From JAJPKK01 sp963844635 (GTDB taxonomy: Bacteria; Pseudomonadota; Alphaproteobacteria; Rhizobiales; Xanthobacteraceae), in the NCBI GenBank assembly GCA_963844635.1, contig CAWJPD010000008.1, positions 186,001-250,000 on the forward strand: 64,000 bases of DNA, given 5' to 3'. The notes under the pieces were generated by a model. That model was not told where the DNA came from and did no database searches. It was given only the letters and a program-made list of their open reading frames with translations. Below are positions 1 to 9,081 of the stretch, in pieces; the stretch's first letter is position 1; the number at the start of each line of letters is the position of its first letter. Position numbers and translations under genes: made by a program.

Positions 1-210
1 GGCAACGCCTACGCACAGACTGACGGGTCGGGCGCTCCGGTCTATGACGCCTCCGGCACCATCACGCCGTCGGCGCTGGAAGGATCGAACACCGACATCG
101 CCGACGAGTTCACCAAGCTGATCGTCACGCAACAAGCCTACTCGGCGAATGCGCGCGTCATCACCACAGCCAACCAGATGCTCCAGGTGGTCATCAACAT
201 GGTGCAGTAA
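1..210 (+). CDS. flgE: Flagellar hook protein FlgE, C-terminal end (partial)
   Basis: This is the last 69 codons of a gene that begins before the window; it reads in frame from base 1 to TAA at 208-210. The end carries the C-terminal D0 heptad motif of axial flagellar proteins (TQQAYSANARVITTANQM, then LQVVINMVQ), which packs as a coiled coil in the hook core. FlgE polymerises into the hook joining basal body and filament. The flgK and flgL genes follow on the same strand, the usual rhizobial order, which supports FlgE rather than another rod or hook protein. A hook-like protein such as FlgG shares this C-terminus but is less likely before flgK. Confidence 0.85.
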   Translation, partial: GNAYAQTDGSGAPVYDASGTITPSALEGSNTDIADEFTKLIVTQQAYSANARVITTANQMLQVVINMVQ

Positions 211-271
211 GGATTGGCCCAATGGGCAGCGAGACACAGCTTGCTCCAATTGTCATCGCCCGGCGCGGGGT

Positions 272-339
272 CCCCATCGTTTGGCCACCTCAATGCAGCA
301 GTCAAACAAACCGCGCTTTGAAGCGGCCAAACGATGGGG
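272..339. repeat. 15-bp inverted repeat with 38-base loop
   Basis: The arm CCCCATCGTTTGGCC at 272-286 is matched exactly in reverse complement at 325-339. Between flgE and flgK it could form a stem-loop in the transcript or be a small mobile-repeat remnant. No T-tract follows. Confidence 0.75.
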
Positions 340-421
340 TGCCTCTGGACCGGGCGATCCAGTAATCGCCGGAGTGTCGTTTGAACGTAATGCGTTCCAA
401 TGCGAGTCGCGGGGCCACCGA

Positions 422-444
422 ATGCCCCGCTTAAAGCGGGGCAT
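422..444. repeat. Perfect 11-bp hairpin upstream of flgK
   Basis: ATGCCCCGCTT and its exact reverse complement are separated by one base. The G+C-rich stem sits about 70 bases before the flgK start. There is no downstream T-run, so it is described only as a hairpin. Confidence 0.75.
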
Positions 445-513
445 GACAACAAAAGAAGCCTTTCGAGAGCCGGCGACCATGTCACCTAGCGAATATCCTG
501 CTCGCAGCGCAAG

Positions 514-2367
514 ATGAGCCTCAGCCAATCCCTGACCGCCGCGCTAGATGGCCTGAACGCCACGCAAAGCGGAATGGCGCTCATCGCCGCCAATGTGGCG
601 AATGCCGGAACGCCGGGCTACACCGAAAAGACGCTCGCACTCCAGACGGTCACCGCGGGTGGTTCGAATGTCGGCGTCGATGTCGCCGGCGTCAACCGCC
701 AGCTCGATCAACTCCTAGAAACGCAACTGAGGACCGAGAGTTCGGGCGGCTCCTATGCCGACCTCGTCAATCAGGTCTATCAGCAGCTGCAGCAAGCTTA
801 TGGCGATCCCTCGTCCTCAACTTCGCTCCAGCAAACCTATGCCAACTTCACCGGTGCGCTTCAGACCTTGCAGTCCGACCCATCCGACTATTCGTCGCAA
901 ACGGGGGTGATCAGCGCCGCCGACGCGCTGACCGGGCAGCTCAATGACCTCACCTCCAGCGTGCAGGAATTGCGGTCCAATTGTGAATCCGGGCTTGCCG
1001 CTTCGGTTACCCAGGCCAATTCGCTGCTGCAAGGCATCGCCCAGATCAATGCGACCGTGCAGGGCATGCCGGGCAATGATGCCTCAACCGAATCGATGCT
1101 CGATGAGCGCGACCAGGATATCGACCAATTGGCGACGCTGATGAATGTCAGCGTCGTCAATGGCCAAAACAATCAGGTCAGCGTTTTCACGTCGACCGGA
1201 GTTGAACTCGCCGGCACCACCGCCGGCACACTGTCGTTCGACTCGCACGGCACGCTCACCGCCGCATCGCAGTGGAATTCCAATCCGAACTTGAGCGGCG
1301 CCGGCAGCATCACACTGACGAGTTCCGCAGGCGGCGCCACCGATCTCGTGGCGACGAACGCGATCAAGTCGGGCCAGATCGGCGCTTATCTGCAAATGCG
1401 CGACACCGTGCTGCCGCAGGCGCAGGCCCAGCTCGATCAGATCGCGGCATCGGTATCGGGCGCGCTCTCGGACACCACGACCGGTGGCACTGCCGTCAGT
1501 TCCGGTGCTCAGTCAGGCTTTGGCATCGATACCGACGGGATGGTACCCGGCAACACCGTGACGGTGAATTACACGACGCCGAGCGGCACGGCGCGTAAGC
1601 TGACGATCATCGACGTGAGCGACCCGACCTCGCTGCCGCTCCCGAGCCCCGACCCCAACAATCCGGTCATCGGGGTCGATTTTTCTGCCGGCATGGCGAG
1701 CGTTGCGACGACGCTCAATGCGCAGTTCGGCAATCTGCTGCAATTTTCCAATCCGTCGGGCACCACCTTGCAGGTGCTGAACGCGGGCACCGGTACGACG
1801 GTCAACTCCGTTACTGCGGTCTCGACGCAAACCAGTCTTACGGGCGGCACGAGCACGCTGCCGTTCTTTACCGACGGTACGACGCCCTACACGGGTGCGA
1901 TCAACGGCGGCCAAACGGAGATGACCGGATATGCCGGCCGCATCCAAGTCAATCCGGCGCTGGCCGCCAATCCGGGTGACCTGGTGGCCTATCAGGCGGG
2001 CGTCGCCAGCGGCGACCCGACGCGGCCGACCTTTCTCACCAACCAGCTCACGTCGGCGACACTCACCTACTCGCCGCAGGCGGGGATCGGCACATCGACA
2101 TCTCCGTATTCCGGAACGTTGTCGGATTACATCAGTCAGGTGCTGAGCACCCAGGGCGCCGCCGCGTCCTCCGCGCAAAACCTGAGCTCGGGCCAGGACG
2201 TCATCGTCAACTCGCTGCAACAAAGCCTGAACAACGAGAGCGGCGTCAACATCGACGACGAAATGGCCAATCTGCTGGCGCTGCAAAACGCGTATTCCGC
2301 GAATGCGCGCGTGCTCACGACGGTCAATCAGATGTTCACCACCCTGCTGCAGGCGTTTGGAACATGA
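514..2367 (+). CDS. flgK: Flagellar hook-associated protein 1 FlgK
   Basis: A 617-residue extracellular axial protein that forms the first hook-filament junction ring. The N-terminus (MSLSQSLTAALDGLNATQSG, then a NAGTPGYTEK segment) is the D0 motif with the ANVANAGTPGY signature of rod, hook and HAP proteins. The C-terminus (LLALQNAYSANARVLTTVNQ) is the matching D0 helix. The middle, about residues 100-480, is Thr/Ser/Gly-rich and variable, as expected for surface domains. No signal peptide is present, consistent with flagellar type III export. Length fits FlgK in this group. The stop overlaps the flgL start by four bases (ATGA), implying translational coupling. Confidence 0.93.
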   Translation: MSLSQSLTAALDGLNATQSGMALIAANVANAGTPGYTEKTLALQTVTAGGSNVGVDVAGVNRQLDQLLETQLRTESSGGSYADLVNQVYQQLQQAYGDPSSSTSLQQTYANFTGALQTLQSDPSDYSSQTGVISAADALTGQLNDLTSSVQELRSNCESGLAASVTQANSLLQGIAQINATVQGMPGNDASTESMLDERDQDIDQLATLMNVSVVNGQNNQVSVFTSTGVELAGTTAGTLSFDSHGTLTAASQWNSNPNLSGAGSITLTSSAGGATDLVATNAIKSGQIGAYLQMRDTVLPQAQAQLDQIAASVSGALSDTTTGGTAVSSGAQSGFGIDTDGMVPGNTVTVNYTTPSGTARKLTIIDVSDPTSLPLPSPDPNNPVIGVDFSAGMASVATTLNAQFGNLLQFSNPSGTTLQVLNAGTGTTVNSVTAVSTQTSLTGGTSTLPFFTDGTTPYTGAINGGQTEMTGYAGRIQVNPALAANPGDLVAYQAGVASGDPTRPTFLTNQLTSATLTYSPQAGIGTSTSPYSGTLSDYISQVLSTQGAAASSAQNLSSGQDVIVNSLQQSLNNESGVNIDDEMANLLALQNAYSANARVLTTVNQMFTTLLQAFGT

Positions 2368-4489
2368 CGATCTCGGGGATACAGAACGGCTACTATCAGA
2401 CCCAGATGGTCTCGACGATGCAATCGCAGCTGACGCAGCTCGAGACCGAGCTCGGCACCGGCGAGGTCTCGCAGAATTATGCCGGAATCGGCGACAATCG
2501 CGGCCTCGCGCTCTCGCTCCAGGCGCAGATCGCGCAGCTCGGTAATTCGAGCAACGTGATGAGCACGTTGGGCGTGCGATTGACAAGCGCGCAAAACGCG
2601 CTCACGGCGATTTCGACTTCGACCAATACAGTGCAACAATCGCTGATCAACTCGCAGTTCACGCTGGACCAGAATGGACAGACGCCCGACCAGACCACGG
2701 CGCTCGGCCAGCTCGGCGAGATCGTCGACGCGCTCAATACGCAGGTCGGCGACACCTATATTTTCTCAGGCACCGCTGCCAATACGCCGGCGGTCGCTTC
2801 GGTCAATCAAATCTTGAACGGTAACGGCGCGCAGGCGGGCCTCACGCAAGTGATTGCCGAGCGTGCCCAAGCCGATCTCGGCGCCGACGGGCTGGGCCGC
2901 CTGGTGATCCCGCCGCCCGGAGATTCTCCTGCCGAGATCGCCGGGTCTGGCGCGGCGTTGACACCTGACGCGGACGCCTCGGTCAGCGGCGCAGCGGACA
3001 TTTCCTCCCTCGCCGCGACGGGCGGCACACTGGTCATCGACGGCCAATCGATCACCATCAATTCCGGCGACAATGCCGCCGCGATCGTCTCCGACATCGC
3101 AACGACGCGAGCGCGACCGCCGGGGTTTCGGCGTCGCTGGACCAGGGCGGCGAGCTCGTGTTGACCGGCGGTGATGCGGCGACCGCCATCAATATCGGCG
3201 CCGGCAGCTCGGCCTCGGAGCTCGCCGAGCTTGGCCTTTCGGTCGGCGGCACCAGCCCGACCAATCTTCTTACCCAGGGCGCCGCCGCTGCGGGACAGAC
3301 GCTGACGCTCACGGTCGGCGCCAATCCTCCTCTGACCGTGACGTTCGGCTCGGGCAGCGGCGAAGTGTCGACGCTGACACAACTCCAAAGCACGTTGCAA
3401 AACCTTGCTGGAGGCACCGCGACCGTCGATCCCACGACCGGCAACATCTCGGTCACCGCATTGAACGGCACCGACCAGATCACGGTCGGAGGCACCGCGT
3501 CGCTTTCCTCGTTCGGTCTTGCGGCGGGTTCGACCGGGCCGACCGCCGGTACCCAGGTTTCGATCAGCGAGGATGCTGCCAGCTCGGTGTTCGGGCTCAA
3601 GCTTGCGAGCGCATCCTCAACGCTTACCGGCGCGAGTGTCGCGGGCCCGACCGGCTCGCCGCCCGCGCTGACGATCGACCTCGCGAACAATCCGCAGCCC
3701 GGCGAGACGCTGACCGTCAATTTCAGCCTGCCGGACGGCACCAGCCAGTCGCTGACCTTGACGGCGACCAACAGTACCCCACCCGGCTCCGGCCAGTTCA
3801 CGATCGGCGCGACGGCCGCGGCCACCGCAACCAATCTGCAATCGGCACTGACGGGGGCAGTCAGCACACTGGCGTCGACATCGCTGACCGCGGCTTCTGC
3901 CGTCGAAGCTGCGAACGAATTTTTCGGTGACCCGCCGATGCGGGTCGATGGCCCGCCATTTTCGACCGCGACATCGCTTACGGCCGGCACGTCGGCGAAT
4001 ACGGTCCAGTGGTACACCGGCGAGGACGGCAGCACGCCGGCGCTGGCGACGGCTACCGCCCAGATCGATCCCGGGACCAGCGTTTCCTATGGCATGCGCG
4101 CCAATGAACAGGCACTGCGCACGACGGTCGAGAACGTCGCGCTGTTTGCGGCCATGTCGTTTTCAGCGAGCGACCCGAATTCCACGGCTCGGTATTCCGC
4201 GCTGACCCAGCGCGTCGCCACCAATATCGTTGGTCCGAGCGGTTCGCAGACCGTTTCCGGCATCGCCGACGACGTTGCGCAGGCGCAGACCGCAATTCAG
4301 AATGCGACAACGAACAACACGCAGACGACAACGACGTTGCAGGACATGCTGCAAAACATCGTCGGTGCCAATTCCAATGACGTGGGCGCCCAGATTCTCA
4401 GCTTGCAGTCGCAGCTTCAAGCCTCGCTGCAGGTGACCGCTCTGCTCGCCAAAACCAATCTTGTCAGCTTGCTGAGCCCGCTCGGATAG
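2364..4489 (+). CDS. flgL: Flagellar hook-associated protein 3 FlgL, long form, frameshifted
   Basis: FlgL forms the second hook-filament junction layer. The flagellin-like N-terminal helix (MTISGIQNGYYQTQMVSTMQ) starts at the ATG that overlaps the flgK stop. The C-terminal coiled-coil (LQSQLQASLQVTALLAKTNL) ends at 4489 in a different frame. The break is near 3100; restoring one base gives SDIxNDASATAGVSASLDQG across the join. The repaired protein is about 708 residues, twice the usual FlgL length. The extra part, roughly residues 190-560, is Thr/Gly-rich and contains repeated TLTVxxxPPLTVTFGSGSG-like segments resembling flagellin inserted domains. As one gene in an otherwise intact cluster, the break is more likely sequence error than inactivation. 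Confidence 0.82.
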
Positions 4490-4602
4490 CTCCCGGCCGC
4501 GCTAGCCCTATTGTCCGGTGTCGCGGTCGGCGAGTCTTGGTCGCGTTTGCGTGTGATCACATCAGCAGACCACACCTTCTCGCTGCCAGGGCCGGCGCCC
4601 CG

Positions 4603-5641
4603 TCACCCCGGGTCGCTCCGGCGCGCGGCCACGGCGATCGACAGCAGCGCGCGTTGGATGACCGGATAGGCGAGGCGAGCACCCTTGCGCACTTCGAGCA
4701 TGGTGCCGCCGAGCTGAATGATCAGACGCGCGAGCGGCGGGGAGCTCCACATGGACACGGCGGTCTGCACCGCTGCTGTGCGGCTGAAATGAAGTCTCGG
4801 CGTGACATTTTCGACCGCGGCGCGAACCGGGGTCCCAGCGTCGACTGTCAGGCGCAGGCGATGCAGGAACGAGGCATGCCGCAGAACCGCCGCGGCGACC
4901 GCGTTCGGGTTGGCTCCCGTGACCCTGACCTTGGCGAGGGTTGCCTCGAGTCTCGGCGGGACGTCCGGCGAATGCTGCATCAACGACGGCTTCGATCGCC
5001 GAAGTCGAGGCGTCCCCGATCACGGCTTCCACATCATCAATTTCGATCGTGCCCTGCCCTTCCGCATAGAGGGCGAGCTTGCGGATTTCCGAGCGCGACA
5101 CCCCGCGATCTGCACCAATGAGCGACTGCAGCCGGGTTTTTGCGGCCGGGGAAATCTTGAGCCCGGCGCCGCGCAGCTCCTCATCGATCAGGCGCCCCAG
5201 CCCTCTGCCGTCATCGGCATAGCAAGGCAATGCCGCAACCACTGGCGCGCGTTCGCATAATGTCCGCAAGGGCGCCCCTCTCCGCAGATCGCCCGCTTCG
5301 ATCACGATCCGGCAATCGGGGCTGGGCGGAACCGCGAGCAGCAATTCGATAGCGCGCGCAAAGTTTTTGCTGCCTGCCCTGACCCAGACGGCGCGGCGCC
5401 CCGCGAACAGCGGCACCGTATGCGCTTCCTCGACCAGGCGCTCCGGAAGTTCGGCAAGCGCATCACCGTCGATGCGCGCCAGCGCAAACGGATCGCTCAT
5501 GTCCTTTACGGCGGAGCGAACGAGCGCATGGCTGCGCTCGTGCACCAAACCGGCATCGGGACCGAATACGAGGACAATCGGTTTCGCAGGATCCGGCCGG
5601 GCGATGAAGCCGTCGACATCCCCGGCCTTGAATGCAACCAT
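4603..5641 (-). CDS. holA: DNA polymerase III subunit delta, frameshifted
   Basis: HolA is the clamp-loader subunit that opens the beta sliding clamp. The N-terminal part (VLVFGPDAGLVHERSHALVR) matches the delta-subunit nucleotide-binding-fold domain; the middle (SPAAKTRLQSLIGADRGVSR) matches the lid region. Near base 4957 the frame changes; one extra base explains it. The other frame then continues with a typical C-terminal collar domain (HASFLHRLRLTVD, VTPRLHFSRTAAVQTA, RALLSIAVAARR) to a stop at 4603. Repaired length is about 345 residues, normal for alphaproteobacteria. The gene is essential in known bacteria, so the frameshift is probably an error. lptE and leuS lie upstream on the same strand. 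Confidence 0.85.
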
Positions 5642-5658
5642 TCCGATGACGCCGCTTA

Positions 5659-5756
5659 GAGCGGGATGCGTTCACCTTGAATCGCCTCCCGCTCGGTTCT
5701 CTCTGATTTTGCGCATGATCTTGTCCGAAAAGTCTGCAACTTTACGGGATCATGCT
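5659..5756 (-). repeat. Two-hairpin intergenic repeat, copy 1
   Basis: One of eight copies. In this orientation hairpin B comes first (GAGCGGGATGCGTTCA paired with TGAATCGCCTCCCGCTC), then a short linker, then hairpin A (GCATGATC arms around TCCGAAAAGTCTGCAACTTT). It fills the whole space between lptE and holA, ending exactly at the lptE stop. Confidence 0.9.
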
Positions 5757-6323
5757 CTAAGTGCCGGCGACGAAAAAGGAGGCGAGCCGGGCTCTGATCA
5801 TGTCGGCCATTTCCTTGGCCGAGCGGTTTTCGGCGTCGATCTGTCCGCGTGATTTGGCGAACCGCTGTGCCTCGCCGGGGACGTCATAGGAGACCCGGGA
5901 GAACGCGTTGCTGGTGAGGACCGTCTTGCCGCCCTTGATTTCCATGAGTGTGTAATGGACCGCAATGCCGTAGTTCTGAACTTCCGGCCTCCCGGTCGTG
6001 GTATCGACAATGACCTGCACCCGATCCGAATGCATTGTCATGACGAGCCGGTAGATTGGCTGCGCAGCCGGAGCGCCGCCCCCGGTGAGATCGAATATGA
6101 CATCATTGCGCAGGGCGACGGCGACACGCGCCTCGGGGCTGCCGGTCGGCGCCGGGACCTGGGAGACATCGACGGCCGCCATGGCGGAGGCCACTCCCGG
6201 CGAACTGGTAAAGGACTGGCTGCCGTAAAGCGGCTGGAAGCACCCCGCCAAGGCAGCGCTCGCCCCTACCGCAGCGGCAAGCCCCGCGGGGCGGCCCCTG
6301 ATCGCGCGTTCAAGCCACCACAT
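5757..6323 (-). CDS. lptE: LPS-assembly lipoprotein LptE
   Basis: An outer-membrane lipoprotein of 188 residues that plugs the LptD barrel in lipopolysaccharide export. The N-terminus has a basic and hydrophobic signal ending in a lipobox (ASAALAGC), giving a lipidated Cys near residue 28, followed by FQPLYGSQ, the typical LptE/RlpB start of the mature protein. The remainder shows alternating beta pattern. Its start overlaps the end of leuS by 14 bases and holA follows downstream, the conserved leuS-lptE-holA order of rhizobia. Alternative assignments are unlikely given this context. Confidence 0.9.
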   Translation of the reverse strand: MWWLERAIRGRPAGLAAAVGASAALAGCFQPLYGSQSFTSSPGVASAMAAVDVSQVPAPTGSPEARVAVALRNDVIFDLTGGGAPAAQPIYRLVMTMHSDRVQVIVDTTTGRPEVQNYGIAVHYTLMEIKGGKTVLTSNAFSRVSYDVPGEAQRFAKSRGQIDAENRSAKEMADMIRARLASFFVAGT

Positions 6324-8937
6324 TCACGATCCTTTGCGGAACGATGATCACCTTTTTCGGCGTCTTGCCGTCGAGCGCACGCCGCACCGAATCGAGCGCG
6401 AGAACCGCTGCTTCGATCTCGGCTGTCGCCGCGTCGCGCGGCACCGTGACGTCGGTGCGCTTCTTGCCGTTCACCTGCACCGGGAGCGTGACCGTATCCT
6501 CGACCAGCAGGCTTGCCTCGACCAGGGGCCAGGGCTGCTCGGCCACGAGGGTGCTATGGCCGAGAGCCTCCCAGCATTCTTCGGCAAGATGCGGCATCAT
6601 CGGATGGAACAGCTGCACCAAAATGTCGGCGGCTTCGCGCACGGCAAAGGCGTGGTCCGGCGCAGCAGCACTCGACTCCTCTGCGAGCGAGACCTGCAGT
6701 GCGTTGGCGAACTCGTAAATTTGGGCGACGCAGCGATTGAAGCGCAGCTTTTCGATATCCTCGCTGGCGCGCGCAAGCGCGCGATGCGAGGCTTTGCGCA
6801 GCGCGAGCGCGTTCGCGGACCGCGCAGCCGGTACGCCTGCCGGCGCGAACTTCGCGAATTGCGCCGCCTCATTCACGAGCCGCCATAACCTCTGAACGAA
6901 CCGCCACGCTCCTTGCACCCCCTCTTCGGTCCAGATGACATCGCGCTCGGGCGGGGAGTCGGACAGCATGAACCAGCGTGCCGTATCGGCTCCGAACATC
7001 CCGATGATGTCGTCCGGATCGACCGTATTACGCTTGGATTTCGACATTTTTTCGATGGGGCCGATCTCGACCGGGGCGCCGGAGGCGACCAGCGTCGCGC
7101 GCCGCACGTCGCCGGCCTGTTCGACCTTGACCTCGGCCGGGGCCGCCCAGCCGCCGTCCGCGGTGCGGTAAGTCTCATGGACCACCATCCCTTGCGTGAA
7201 GAGGCCGGCGAAAGGCTCGTCGATGCCGGCGTGGTGGGTGGTCTTCATCGCGCGGGTGAAGAAGCGGCTGTAGAGGAGGTGGAGGATGGCGTGCTCGATT
7301 CCGCCGATATACTGGTCGACCGGTAGCCAGTGATCGACAGCGGCGCGGTCTGTCGGCGCAGTGGCGATCCAGGGATCGGTGAAGCGCGCGAAATACCAAG
7401 ACGAATCGACAAAGGTGTCCATCGTATCGGTCTCGCGCATCGCGGCGCCGCCACATTGCGGACAGCTGACGTATTTCCAGGTCGGATGGCGGTCGAGCGG
7501 GTTGCCCGGCCGATCGAAATCGACGTCATCGGGAAGCGCGACCGGCAGGTCCCCCACGGGGACGGGAACGATGCCGCATTTTTCGCAATGGATGATCGGT
7601 ATCGGGCAGCCCCAATAGCGCTGGCGCGAAATTCCCCAGTCGCGCAGGCGGAAATTGACCTGCCGTTGCGCCACCGGCCGATTGCCGCGATTTTCGTGTT
7701 CGAGCCGCTTCGCCACTTCCTCCTTGGCCTCAGCGACCGTCATGCCGTCGAGAAATCGCGAATGGACCATGCGCCCATCGCCGTCATAGGCCTTGTCTGT
7801 GATGACGAAGCTTCCCGGGCTTTCGTCTTCGGGGCACACAACCACGGTATTGCCGAGGCGATATTTTTTGGCGAAATCGAGGTCGCGCTGATCATGGGCC
7901 GGAGTGCCGAAAATGGCGCCAGTGCCGTAATCCATCAGAATGAAATTCGCGACATAGACCGGCAGATACCAGTTCGGATCGAACGGGTGGACGGCGCGGA
8001 TGCCGGTGTCAAAACCGAGCTTTTCCGCCTTGTCCACCAGCTCCTGGGCGGTGCCGGTGCGCTTGCACTCGGCAATGAAGGCCGCGAGATCGGGGTTTTT
8101 TGCCGCCGCGGCCGACGCCAACGGATGGTCGGGTGACAGCGCCAGGAACTTGACGCCGAAAATGGTATCCTGGCGCGTCGTGAAAACCTCGACCTCGGTT
8201 TCACGATCGGGAGAGGTCGCCGGATCGAGCATGAAACGGATCAACAGGCCATCCGAACGCCCGATCCAGTTGCGCTGCATCAGGCGGACTTTTTCTGGCC
8301 AGCGGTCGAGATCGTCGAGGGCCGCGAGCAGTTCCTCCGAAAACTTGGTGATGGCAAAAAACCACTGTGTGAGGTCACGTTGCTCGACGAGAGCGCCCGA
8401 ACGCCAGCCGCGCCCATCGATGACCTGCTCATTGGCGAGCACCGTCCGGTCGACCGGGTCCCAGTTCACCTTGGACTGCTTGCGCTCGACGAGCCCGGCG
8501 TCCAAGAAATCGAGAAACATGCGCTGCTGATGCTTGTAATAGGCCGGATCGCAGGTCGCGATCTCCCGGCTCCAGTCAAGCGACAGGCCCATCGACTTGA
8601 GCTGCGCTCGCATGACCGCAATGTTGTCGTAGGTCCAGGCGCGCGGATGGACGCGGTTGGCCATCGCGGCGTTCTCGGCCGGCATGCCGAAAGCATCCCA
8701 GCCCATCGGATGCAGCACGTTGAAGCCCCGCGCGCGTTTGAAGCGCGCCACCACATCGCCCATCGCATAATTGCGGACGTGACCCATGTGGATGCGCCCG
8801 GATGGGTAGGGGAACATTTCCAGTACGTAGTATTTCGGACGAAGGTCGTCGTTGCGCGTGGCGAATACGTTCCGCTCGTCCCAGACACGCTGCCAGCGGG
8901 ACTCCGCCGCGCGGGCGTTATATCGGGCACTGCTCAT
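6310..8937 (-). CDS. leuS: Leucyl-tRNA synthetase
   Basis: A cytoplasmic class I aminoacyl-tRNA synthetase of 875 residues that charges tRNA-Leu. The HIGH signature appears as PSGRIHMGHVRNY near residue 50 and the KMSKS loop as KMSKSKRN near residue 625. Between them lies the CP1 editing domain with the threonine-rich TxRxDT-like segment (FTTRQDTIFG) and a zinc-type insertion (CEKCGIVPV, CPQCGG). The C-terminus ends with the anticodon-binding and VNGK(K/R)R elements. The gene is uninterrupted over 2.6 kb and overlaps lptE by 14 bases. Confidence 0.97.
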   Translation of the reverse strand: MSSARYNARAAESRWQRVWDERNVFATRNDDLRPKYYVLEMFPYPSGRIHMGHVRNYAMGDVVARFKRARGFNVLHPMGWDAFGMPAENAAMANRVHPRAWTYDNIAVMRAQLKSMGLSLDWSREIATCDPAYYKHQQRMFLDFLDAGLVERKQSKVNWDPVDRTVLANEQVIDGRGWRSGALVEQRDLTQWFFAITKFSEELLAALDDLDRWPEKVRLMQRNWIGRSDGLLIRFMLDPATSPDRETEVEVFTTRQDTIFGVKFLALSPDHPLASAAAAKNPDLAAFIAECKRTGTAQELVDKAEKLGFDTGIRAVHPFDPNWYLPVYVANFILMDYGTGAIFGTPAHDQRDLDFAKKYRLGNTVVVCPEDESPGSFVITDKAYDGDGRMVHSRFLDGMTVAEAKEEVAKRLEHENRGNRPVAQRQVNFRLRDWGISRQRYWGCPIPIIHCEKCGIVPVPVGDLPVALPDDVDFDRPGNPLDRHPTWKYVSCPQCGGAAMRETDTMDTFVDSSWYFARFTDPWIATAPTDRAAVDHWLPVDQYIGGIEHAILHLLYSRFFTRAMKTTHHAGIDEPFAGLFTQGMVVHETYRTADGGWAAPAEVKVEQAGDVRRATLVASGAPVEIGPIEKMSKSKRNTVDPDDIIGMFGADTARWFMLSDSPPERDVIWTEEGVQGAWRFVQRLWRLVNEAAQFAKFAPAGVPAARSANALALRKASHRALARASEDIEKLRFNRCVAQIYEFANALQVSLAEESSAAAPDHAFAVREAADILVQLFHPMMPHLAEECWEALGHSTLVAEQPWPLVEASLLVEDTVTLPVQVNGKKRTDVTVPRDAATAEIEAAVLALDSVRRALDGKTPKKVIIVPQRIVNVVA

Positions 8938-9081
8938 GTCGATGATCTGGATTGGCCGCAGCGATAGGCAGGCCGACTAAGGACATGATTGCCGCAGCAA
9001 CGTCAACATGCGGTGAATTTCTTCATGCGACGCGTGACCGGTATCCTGGCTGGAGCCGGTGCCGGTCGTCGCCTCGCCCGT

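Larger units (their letters stand above)
211..513. other. flgE-flgK intergenic region with two inverted repeats
   Basis: No coding region is convincing in these 303 bases. They contain a 15-bp inverted repeat (272-286 against 325-339) and a perfect 11-bp hairpin at 422-444. Neither is followed by a T-run, so they are not typical intrinsic terminators; they may be dispersed intergenic repeats or mRNA-stabilising stems between the hook and hook-junction genes. Confidence 0.6.

Noticed and set aside
1513..2586. Long minus-strand reading frames across flgK/flgL
   Set aside because: Arg-rich shadows of G+C-rich third positions; the plus strand holds clear flagellar motifs.
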